DNA of 64,000 bases from Asterias amurensis (lineage: Eukaryota; Echinodermata; Asteroidea; Forcipulatida; Asteriidae): contig NC_092663.1 of NCBI RefSeq assembly GCF_032118995.1, positions 5,518,001-5,582,000 of the forward strand, given 5' to 3'. Every line of letters begins with the position of its first letter. The stretch's first letter is position 1. The notes under the pieces were generated by a model. The model was not told where the DNA came from. It made no database searches and was given only the letters and a program-made list of their open reading frames with translations. This document shows, piece by piece, positions 11,126 through 19,776 of this stretch. Position numbers and translations under genes: made by a program.

Positions 11126-11464
11126 TTGATTATATAACTGACATACAGATCCTTGTCATTTGATTGGTGGAACTCGCATCCGCAACGGCGATCAAAAAGA
11201 CCTATTCGCCCATGGGAAATAGCATTTCCTATTCAACAGTTAGGATCATCCTTGTTCTAGATGTTTTTGAGCGGTACAGCACCACCGCACCGCTGCTAAA
11301 ACAAAGGAGCACTTGTGCAAAAGGTTGTGATCCGATTTGTGCATTGTTGCCGCTACGCGGCGCTATATGATTTTTGGTTGTCAGTAATTTGTGTGATTTT
11401 TCATAATGTTATACCATTTAAAATACATCAAATGACAAGGATCTAATATGTCAGTTATATAAAA
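11126..11464. mobile_element. Foldback MITE with ATATAACTGACATA ends
   Basis: The left arm (about 11128-11166) reads GATTATATAACTGACATA then AGATCCTTGTCATTTGAT. The right arm (about 11427-11462) is its reverse complement with few mismatches. The interior has no supported coding sequence and includes CGCTACGCGGCG. Confidence 0.8.
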
Positions 11465-11468
11465 TAAA

Positions 11469-11620
11469 CATTGAGTGGCTTTAATTCGTGGAATGGAAGG
11501 AATATTATCGCTCGGTAAAGTTAGAACTGTTCCACTTTCACGAGGCGAAGCCTCGTGAAATGGAACAGTCCAAATGTTACCTTGCGATATTCCTCCCATT
11601 CCACTCTGAGCCACTCAATA
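11469..11620. mobile_element. Compact palindromic MITE
   Basis: Arms TTGAGTGGCT and AGCCACTCAA enclose paired blocks AATGGAAGGAATAT/ATATTCCTCCCATT and GTTCCACTTTCACGAGGC/GCCTCGTGAAATGGAAC. It forms an almost complete hairpin of about 150 bp directly beside the previous element. Confidence 0.85.
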
Positions 11621-11934
11621 TTCGGGATCCTGGTTCCTTCCTTGTTCCCAATAGCCTGTTTCAAGCTAACATTTGTAAAGGGCGGAGGGGAATCAGTGAC
11701 ACTATTCCAAAAGGAGGGGGGCAATGGATTGTTAAATAACTTGGTACTGCGCCAATGGTTGACTAGGCTTGCAGGCGAGTCGTTTGAGTGAGTGCGTCAC
11801 TGCGCATGTACGTTGCTAGTCACTGGTCAATCACGGGTCCACATTAGTGCACTTGATTGTGCTCTTAGACTGAAAGTTAAATTGCATGCAACAAACAACT
11901 ATTGAAGGACATGTGTTCAACAAAGATTCAGTAA

Positions 11935-12730
11935 TCACATTTTTATGTCAATATATTTATTCCACATGATTACATGCTCTTATGGACAAAACATATTTTA
12001 CTAATCAAACCTTTTAAAATGCAAATCCATTAAACAAGTTAAACATCACAACACTCAATCGAATTTAACAAAGTGGGAAATTCTGATAACAAAGATGTAA
12101 AATTAACTGCCAACTAGTTTGTAAAAATAAATGTATGTAAGTATTTGGGTTTCGGATGTACACTTGGTGTGCATAGTTAAGAAGATAGTTTGCCGAGCTC
12201 AAATTGGCAGAGTTTTGATCACAGCACTGTAAAATACAATTCATATTAATCGGTAACCTTTCTTGTTTGTTGTAACCTTTCTTAACTTAAGCAGCACTTT
12301 GGTTCATTGCGGATACCTGAATAAGCTTCCTACCTGTAAAATGAATAATAGTAAAGCATTTACCTCGCAGTATCATTAAATCAAAATATTTCATTGTTTT
12401 CACAAAACAAATATTTGCACAAAACAGTTACCCGGTAATGAAGCTCCACCTAATATTGACAACTCATAAAGAAATTCTCTAACCAATGTTTAATTGTGAA
12501 ACTGATAACTCGCGTTATGAAACAAATAATTATGCAATATTTTAGTTGTTGATGTTGCACTATCGATAAATCTCTGGACATGGTGTTTTGTGTCGTACAA
12601 AAGTTTAAAATTCATTTCAAGCAGCTTCAAAAATCTACTAAATTTGTTCTTATTCCTACAACCTGACAACCAAAACATTTATAAATTTAAACCAATTCTC
12701 ATTTAAAAACCTATCTATCCAAGATATGAA
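11935..12730 (-). other. ACBP 3' UTR with poly(A) signal
   Basis: Non-coding and AT-rich. AATAAA on the minus strand at 11961-11956 is a good cleavage signal, giving a UTR of about 0.8 kb. The intervening open frames are short and unlike any known protein. Confidence 0.55.
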
Positions 12731-12810
12731 TTAGGCTGAAAGACCATATTTTGTCTTCAATTTCTCCACGTATTCCACATATAGACGGTCAGCTTCCTCC
12801 TTGGTCATTC
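12731..12810 (-). CDS. DBI: ACBP exon 4 and stop
   Basis: The acceptor on the minus strand is tttttcag/GA; it encodes (G)[18 protein letters not shown] and then TKYGLSA and TAA. The last amphipathic helix carries the conserved Tyr. Confidence 0.93.
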
Positions 12811-15800
12811 CTGAAAAAAATAAAATAGAACATCAAGAAGTAGGAATTGTGTCAAATTTCAAGATGAACAGTCGTACAAAACTCACTTCACATGAAGTGC
12901 AAGTTGAATCACCTGAAGGAATATCGGCTGGAAATGGTCTCATCTTTAGAAAATCATGACTGTAAATGTTTATTCCCCAAGATGTTTTGAAAAGCATCTC
13001 TCGTAAAAGACTTTTGAGTGTACAAGTATTTAACCTTAACTACTGTTTTCTGACTAATAGCTGATTATATTTTGAGCACCAAATTCAAGCTCTGATATTT
13101 CTGATCAGCAGAGTGTGGGTTGGAGTGCCGTCATGGCACTTGTGTCCTTGAGCAAGATGATTACTTTGTCCTTTGAATGAAACATTAAAGTGTAGGTCCT
13201 GTGTGTTAGGATTCGTTGTGCACGTTAAAGATTTGTAGCTTCTTCTTTAAGGCAAGACTTGATTTTTGGAGCTCTGAAAGAACCCTCATATCCAGGATGC
13301 CACTGTAGTATGTGTAGAAAGTAAAATTACATTGAGTCCCAAAATGGCCCAATCAAGATTATTAAGAAGATGATGTGATGTATATTGGGAAAATAACTTC
13401 CATCAATAAATCCAAAACAATTCATATGAAACTAGCTACGATGAGAAGCTTTTGACTTAAAGACACTGGACACTATTGGTAATTGTCAAAGACAAGTCTT
13501 CTCACTTGGTGTACATGTATCTCAACATATGCATTAATTAAAAAAAAATGTGAAAATTTGAGCTCAATTGGTCATCGAAGTTGCGAGATAATAATGAAAG
13601 AAGAAAACACCCCTGTCACACGAAGTTGTGTGCGTTTAGATGGTTGATTTCAAGACCTCAAGTTCTAAACCCGAGGTCTCAAAATCAAATTCTTGGAAAA
13701 TTACTTCTATGGCACTTCAGAGGGAGCTGTTTCTCAACCTGTTTTACACCATCAACCTCTCCCCATTACTCGTCACCAAGGAAGGTTTTATGCTTATAAT
13801 TATTTTGAGCAACTACCAATAGGGTCCACTGCCTTTAAAGGCAAGACTTGATTTATGGAGCTCTGAAACCTTTCTGCCAAAGAAACAAACCCTCATATCC
13901 AGGATGCCACTGTTGTATTTGTAGAAAGTAAAAGGCCCTCAAGATTATTGAGAAGATGATGTGATGTTTATTGGGCTATTAACTTCCATCAATAAATCCC
14001 AAACCATTCATTTGAAACTTAAAAGCTACGATGAGAAGCTTTTGACTTAAAGTCAGGGGTGTTTAGGAATTAAGTGCATAACTTACCTTTAATACCGTTC
14101 CATGCGTCCCATTTAGCTTTACCCTTCAGGTCCAACATACCAGGTCTATCTGTGATCACAGTCAAATAAATCGGATACTTAAATTAAATTCAAAACATTA
14201 TAAGAGTCAATATATATTTAATTTGCAGTCAAACAATGTTTGTATCTATTAACCTTGTAGATCTGTTCTTTTGAGAACCTGTCTTGCTTAAAATTCTACT
14301 ACAGCGGAGTAGATTGATCGGACTTTGGGAGACTTCTCAGTACCAGATTCTTATGCATTATTCTACACTTTCGTGGCCTTAAAACTTGAGTTTCAGTTAG
14401 CGAGGCCTTGACAGAAAGAGCGAACTCAATGTTATGCCACAAGAGGGCGCCCTTTCCTAAAACTGAAAACCTTGAACTCTACTATCGTATATTTACCAGT
14501 ATTGCAGTCTCCTAAAGTGACTTGCTTATAATACTTGTACGTATCAAGCAACTCTTGATTGTCAGGCAGTTTACTAAGACGCTTGATCTCTTCTGCAGCT
14601 ACAACAAACTTGTCCTGTGTAAACACGAACAAAAATATTGAAATCAAAAGAAAATCTTCCAACTAAGAAACAACCTCTTTTAAAAGTTAACCACGCCATT
14701 GTAGGCATGACCATGGCACACAGTAGAGTGTTGTGGGTATGTGCAGTTAATTGTGAACAGGGTGCACAGGCTTTGTGCATTGATCACAGGAAATTTATAC
14801 AAAACCACAGGTTTCATTCAACACAATGTGGACACGACCATCTTTTTCCCTTTGATGACTGCCTTACTATTTTCAACAAAATTTTAATGAGATATTCAGA
14901 AGTCCCTTAAAAAAGTCTAAAAAGAGAATTTATATCGAAAACAACATTTTAGGTATTCAACCCAATTATTGTTGTCATTCTATAAATCAAGAAAGCATAC
15001 AGTGTTCGTCTCAATCTTGAGATAATAATAGTTCCAAGGCAACACACAATTAAGATTCCGGTCTGTACTTGTTTTATAATAAATACATGTAGGCAAAGTT
15101 TCAGTACATCAACCTACATGCAAAGTTTAATCTCTGAGCTTATTTTGATTCTGAATTGATAGTAATGTGTACTCTAGAAGCTAAGAATGTGACCACACTG
15201 ATGTGGAGATGAATCTTAGCATTGTGGACCTAACTCTACCAAATTCCAACTGAGCCTTTTTGAGATATGGTGGACACAATATAGAAGTACACTGTTTGCT
15301 TTCAGTGTACAACTGAACCTACTGAGTTTTATGATGTCCAGCCTATCTCAAAATAGAACCCGGGTAAGCTTTTTATCACACAGCTCCTGTTTGAGTTTGT
15401 AGATTAATCATTAATTCAAACATTGGCCACCTCTCAAGCTAAAATACACAATACACAAAGACTCACTTCAAAATCTCAATGCATGTGTAATCGCTGTCCT
15501 TACTTTACAGTATGACTGTTCCATGTCAGGACTAGAATTTCATCTTTGAACATGTTTAAAGGGCAAGGCCATTTTTATTTTGCAACGGGTACTTCCATTG
15601 GAAATCTTAAAGACAATGGGAAGTTTTTGAGTGGGCACCAAGGCCAATACCAGGGGCAATGGAGACCATGGTCTCCTTGGCCTGCATGTAATTCCAGGCT
15701 TTCCATTTGTGCACGTGCATCAAGTGGAGAACCTGCTAGTGCTAACCTGTGAAACACTACCTTGTCATGTAAGTTGTAGCAAATGTTTCTGCTACAAAAG

Positions 15801-17842
15801 AGTAAGCATAAAAATTTGCTTCAACCATTAAAGCCATTATACACTTTCGAAACAGAGAGAAAATTAAAAGTTCACACATTTACAAATAACTTACACGGTT
15901 ATTACAGGGTAATAAACACAATGTCATGACACGGTGAAACGTGCGGAAACGAGGGTGGGTTTTCCCGTTATTTTCTCCCGACTCTGATGACCAATTGAGC
16001 CTAAATTTTCACAGGTTTTTATTTTGTATATAAGTTGTGGTATATAAGTTGTGATAAACACGAAGTGCGGGCCTTTTGACAATACTGTTTACTGAAAGTG
16101 TCCAATGGCTTTAAAAGCAGCACGTTGAAATAGGGCCCTTGTGCCGCACTTCCCGACTGCAGAGCCTCCTCCGCTGAAAATAGTCTGCTGTGCTGGTCTA
16201 CTTCTAGAAACTATAATATATTTAAGGCTCCCCCATGAGCCTTATAGTTTTTAGAGGTATGCTGGTACCAGCTCAACTATAGTGCACTGATCGTGTCATT
16301 GTCCTTGCTTGAGGTGGCAGGCAAAACCTTGTCTTCAAGCCCAAACGTTTGTATTGAGGCTCAATCTCGTCATACAGTAACGCTGAAAAGCAATTTTTTA
16401 TTGTAATTATGTATATATATGAGAACGTGTGTACGTATTTGGCTCCTTTAATTAGCAATTTGTTAAGATCAGTTGAGATCATGTTAAATAATTAACAGTT
16501 CTCTCGACAAACAACGTGTGATTTGTTTATTTTATTTGTTTTCATTTTGTTTATTCATTGGCTTTCGATCGGTCACTGTTTCATGATGAAAATCTTAGCA
16601 GAATAATAATCCAACAGCAGAGGGCACAATATAAAAAAAAAATTGCAAAAGGGACGCAATTGTTTTCTGCACTTACATTTTAACAAAAGTCATCTATAGT
16701 TTATAAATAGAATTGCCCTCCTACAAAGTTTTCCTGATGTTTTTTAAGGTCAGACTCAGATTCCCTTTTTTAAATTGATTTCGAAAACAAGAAGAAGTGC
16801 AATGGGAATGCTCCCCATTCATTAACAAAAGTATGCCGTGGCCAAGCCAATTAAAGCCATTGGACACTTTCGGTAAACAGTATTGTCCAAAGGTCCACAA
16901 TTGGTGTATCACATAAAATAACAAACCTGTGAAAATTTAGGCTCAATCGGTCATCGGAGTCGGGAGAAAATAAGGGGAAAACCCACCCTTGTTTCCGCAT
17001 GTTTCGCCGTGTCATGACATGTGTTTAAAATAACCAGTAATTCTCGATATTGAGAATTGATATTGTTTTAATGTTTTCTCAAAAAGTAAAGCATTTCATG
17101 GAATATTTTATTGTTCAAGAGAAGTCTTTCATCATTACCTTCTGTAAACCCTGTAAGTTAATTGTAAATCTGTGAACTTTTATTTATATTTTCTGTACCG
17201 GAAGTGTACAATGGCAAGCAATGCCAATGATTAGTACACAATACACATAAGTCATATTATAGTGCATTGGACCATTGGACTCTCTCTGGCCTGGCCATTA
17301 AATTTAATATAATTGTGTCCATCCATGGCATGGGCGATGGTGTGGAGGTAGGAACCCAATGCACTCATGGTCCAACTCAAGTTAGTCTATTTTAATATTA
17401 TGGATGGTCTAACTAAGGGTGCGTTCGTTTAGCTCCCCTGGGTCCACCCCGGTGCGTGGCGGGTTGTTTACACCAGGACGAACGTGGGTAATTATCTGCA
17501 CACACTTGTCCTGGGAGAAAAAAAACGCCACACACCAGTCGACCCAGGGAAGCTGACTAGACGAACGTACTCCTAGACCGGACGAAACCGTCTCCCGTAC
17601 GGGAGACGATAGCCGGACAAAACCGAAATAGTTCTCTAGGAGTACGGGAGACGATAGCCGGAAGAAACCGAAATAGTTCTAGGAGTAGACGAACGCACCC
17701 TAAAGACTTGAAGCATCTGTGAGTGACTGTCCTGACCTGTGCTGGCGCTGGTAGCCGAATCTACCGCACACTGACTTTATATTATAATAATTAAAAGAAC
17801 AAAATAAACATGGACAGACGAAATACTTACGGATCCAGCCAT
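12731..17842 (-). CDS. DBI: Acyl-CoA-binding protein (ACBP / diazepam-binding inhibitor), four coding exons
   Basis: Coding exons in transcript order: 17842-17831, 14614-14497, 14149-14087 and 12810-12731. All have AG/GT borders on the minus strand and phases 0,1,1 at the junctions. The joined product is 90 residues, the normal size of the single-domain family. It starts MAGS, then [60 protein letters not shown] and ends KTKYGLSA. The YKxxKQ(V/A)TxGD helix-2 motif, KGKAKWDAW and the final Tyr-containing helix are the ligand-contact signature. ACBP binds long-chain acyl-CoA in the cytosol and feeds lipid synthesis and oxidation. The start is the first ATG, four codons before the first intron, as in animal DBI genes. 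Confidence 0.95.
13246..14052. repeat. Tandem-duplicated block of about 210 bp flanking a MITE
   Basis: Copy 1 (13246-13460) and copy 2 (13835-14052) both run from TTAA(A)GGCAAGACTTGATTT to GAGAAGCTTTTGACTTAAAG. They share CTCATATCCAGGATGCCACTG and ACTTCCATCAATAAATCC and differ by small indels. The MITE 13457-13838 lies exactly between them, in ACBP intron 3. Confidence 0.88.
13457..13838. mobile_element. Family A MITE at a duplication junction
   Basis: Ends TTAAAGACACTGGACACTATTGG and GGGTCCACTGCCTTTAA, central GAGACCTCAAG/CCGAGGTCTC hairpin. TTAA on both sides coincides with the join of the flanking direct repeats. Confidence 0.88.
14087..14149 (-). CDS. DBI: ACBP exon 3
   Basis: A 63-bp exon, acceptor gatcacag/AT and donor AAAG/gtaagt. 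It encodes (D)[20 protein letters not shown], the most conserved ACBP block. Confidence 0.95.
14497..14614 (-). CDS. DBI: ACBP exon 2
   Basis: The acceptor is acacag/GACAAG and the donor ACTG/gtaaat. It encodes [17 protein letters not shown], then [19 protein letters not shown] and CNT, helices 1 and 2 of the fold. Confidence 0.95.
15515..15700 (+). repeat. Dispersed repeat (GGGCACCAAGGCC type)
   Basis: GTCAGGACTAGAA, GGGCACCAAGGCCAATA, GGGGCAATGGAGACCATGG and CTCCTTGGCC recur, partly in reverse complement, in the array at 43922-44340. It is non-coding and of unknown class. Confidence 0.55.
15828..16114. mobile_element. Family B MITE, copy 1
   Basis: Ends TTAAAGCCATTATACACTTTCG and GAAAGTGTCCAATGGCTTTAA. 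The interior has GTCATGACACGGTGAAACGTG, GGGTGGGTTTTCCCGTTATTTT and CCAATTGAGCCTAAATTTTC. The last segment matches family A, so the families are related. Confidence 0.85.
16851..17213. mobile_element. Family B MITE, copy 2 (opposite orientation)
   Basis: Begins TTAAAGCCATTGGACACTTTCGG and contains AAAACCCACCCTTGTTTCCG and CGCCGTGTCATGACA. It ends in GTACCGGAAGTGTACAATGGC without a clear right TTAA. Confidence 0.8.
17417..17700. mobile_element. MITE with GGGTGCGTTCGT ends and TAA duplication (Harbinger-like)
   Basis: Ends GGGTGCGTTCGTTTAG and AGACGAACGCACCC are inverted and flanked by TAA on both sides, a three-base duplication typical of PIF/Harbinger. The interior has two tandem copies of a unit with GGGAGACGATAGCCGGA and AACCGAAATAGTTCT, plus GTCTCCCGTACGGGAGAC as a perfect palindrome. 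Confidence 0.75.
17831..17842 (-). CDS. DBI: ACBP exon 1 coding part (MAGS)
   Basis: ATGGCTGGATCC is followed directly by the donor gtaagt (17830-17825). Only four codons, phase 0 into exon 2. The upstream sequence (17843-17900) is the probable 5' UTR. Confidence 0.85.
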
Positions 17843-19155
17843 GTTGACGATAGAACTTTGATGTTAAGTACAATACAGAAGGGTAGGCGAAGCACCTTCA
17901 ATAAAAAGTTCTTGCTGGCCGGCGGAGATAGGCGTGGCTACTGTTTCTGATTACACTTGATAATGAGGCTGCGAAACAACAATGCAAACTGCGCGACACA
18001 TGTGATTAGTAAGGTTCACGATTCATTACGTTCTAATTTTAATCAATGAAATGGGTACCAGACGTTTGTACACAGCGCCCTCAGCCGACACATTTTGCCC
18101 TAAAAAGTGTGGGCATACAACTCCATCACTGCACTGCGCGAGACATGCGGGGTTTTTTAAGGGAATATTTAACTCATGTAGGCAAGTTAGGACCATTTAT
18201 TGTTATTTATTCGGGACTTTACTCGTAAAATATACGGCCTGAAAGTATTAACATCGAAAAAGTAAACATAATAAAAATGGCATAAACAAGTTTGACTCTA
18301 TAAGCTATTGTACGCTGGACCTTCATAAAGTAACGAATGCTTGAGAAGCAAAAATTTAGTGAGGCAACATTATGCAGTCACAGCAATGTAAACTTTGTTC
18401 TTCTGTCAATACTTTCGTGCTTAGCAAGTTTTTCTGTCACAGGCAGTGTGAAATAGACCCTTCCCATGAAATATGTAAATTGGGAACATCGCGCTGTTTT
18501 GTACACGGCTAATGTGTGCGTGACGCAGACGCGATTGCGCGTCTGCTTAGTGCACAACTCAATAGACCTTTTCGCAAATACCGGGGCGCGCGCGTAAAGC
18601 TTGGAATTAGGTGCATTGTGGTCTAGCTGGTAGCAAAATTTGATGCATATCTATCCCACAATGAACCTCATTCAACAGTGTGCGCTTGCGCATTGGTATT
18701 TGCGATAAGGTCTATGGTGTTTGCCAACCAACAGGGTCTGTACGCATGCGTGAATGTAATTAGCATATTTCATGGGAAGGGTCCATTGGGCCCGCCGGGG
18801 CGCTAATTTATAAGTGACATGAACAAAGCAGATGCGTTTACAACACCTATCACTACAATTATTATTACAAACAATAGTTAGTGGCCGTGTTTAGGCAATC
18901 GTTATAAAAAGTACACAATAAAGATCCTAGACCTCCTTCAACTAACTTGTTGAGGTAGACATATTGAGGTCTCCACGGAAACCGGCATTAAACTTTTCCA
19001 CAGCTTCCTCTTATGCTAATAGGCTAATTTCTCACCAGCTATCTGCCGATTTTCATAACGCTGGGATGGTATATCAATAAGCTGCTGGCATATCGTTACT
19101 AATGGCCCTCTCTGGGATCTGTACTTTGCTGTAAATAAAAAAAACGTATGTTTTT
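17843..19155. other. Spacer: ACBP promoter side and LRR gene 3' UTR
   Basis: No gene is supported. 17843-18050 is relatively GC-rich and is the probable ACBP promoter. Two TTTATT (AATAAA on the minus strand) at 18193-18209 are candidate poly(A) signals for the LRR gene. A nested inverted-repeat element is at 18452-18787. Confidence 0.45.
18452..18787. mobile_element. Nested inverted-repeat element (one MITE inside another)
   Basis: Outer arms: ATAGACCCTTCCCATGAAAT at 18453 and ATTTCATGGGAAGGGTCCAT ending 18786. Inner arms: ATAGACCTTTTCGCAAATACC at 18562 and GGTATTTGCGATAAGGTCTAT ending 18716. Interior blocks are CpG-rich (GCGCGCGCG, GACGCAGACGCG). Confidence 0.85.
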
Positions 19156-19776
19156 TCAGTTTCCATTCTCTCCTTCTTTCTTGATATCTGCATCACCTAT
19201 GACGTCATCAGATGACGTCATAGACGGTGTTCTGCCCCGCACCATCATTCGTTGGCTAGAGAGGCATTCTCTTGCATACCAGCGAAGTTCCGAAGATGAT
19301 TTCTCCATACTCGCCGCATGTCTCATAGGGGTGGATGTCGGTTCTTTGTTATGGCAAATTGCGTCTACAGCGGAAGTGATACAAGGAGGACTTGTTGAGT
19401 CACGTGCGTGCCGCACAGATAACCCGGGCTCTTCCAATCTCTTTTTCAATGGATTACTGGTACTTCTGCTCAGTGGAACCTCAAAGAGAGTGACTTCATC
19501 CCCTGGTGAATGGTTTCTACATGTGAAAGCTCCAGTTGTCTCTTTTCCATCAGGCGAGAGGCAGTTCTTAATGTCTTTGTTCATGTCTGGTGATGAGGAT
19601 GAACTATAGGTTTCAGAGTCGAGTTCGTTGCCGGGTGACGTTTTCGATCTTTTCGGGAAGTCGTCAGTGAGAACAAGGGGTGTGATCGAGACAACACCAC
19701 GGACTCCTGTTCCTGGCTGCTGATGGAGAGATGGGTCCGCCGATGGTGAGGTGCTTGGGGACAATCTGATTATAGA
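19156..19776 (-). CDS. LRR gene: last exon, Ser/Thr-rich tail
   Basis: The acceptor is ctttcacag/TCT; 206 codons then TGA at 19158-19156. It begins SIIRLSPSTSPSADPSL and includes SETYSSSSSPDM, KKRLEEPGLS and MTSSDDVI. Low complexity and rich in phosphorylatable residues, as expected of a cytoplasmic tail. The long open frame and good acceptor support a real exon; its link to the LRR gene is inferred from strand and phase. Confidence 0.6.
   Translation of the reverse strand, partial: SIIRLSPSTSPSADPSLHQQPGTGVRGVVSITPLVLTDDFPKRSKTSPGNELDSETYSSSSSPDMNKDIKNCLSPDGKETTGAFTCRNHSPGDEVTLFEVPLSRSTSNPLKKRLEEPGLSVRHARDSTSPPCITSAVDAICHNKEPTSTPMRHAASMEKSSSELRWYARECLSSQRMMVRGRTPSMTSSDDVIGDADIKKEGENGN

Larger units (their letters stand above)
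14615..17830 (-). other. ACBP intron 1
   Basis: A 3.2-kb intron without supported genes. It contains a mid-repetitive fragment (15515-15700), two family B MITEs (15828-16114, 16851-17213) and a Harbinger-like MITE (17417-17700). 16180-16265 holds an imperfect inverted repeat around CTACTTCTAGAAACTATAAT / TTATAGTTTTTAGAGGTA. Confidence 0.7.

Noticed and set aside
13640..13822. Recurrent MVDFETSSSK..-type open frames at many places
   Set aside because: They are translations of the family A MITE centre and vary with its mutations; not genes.
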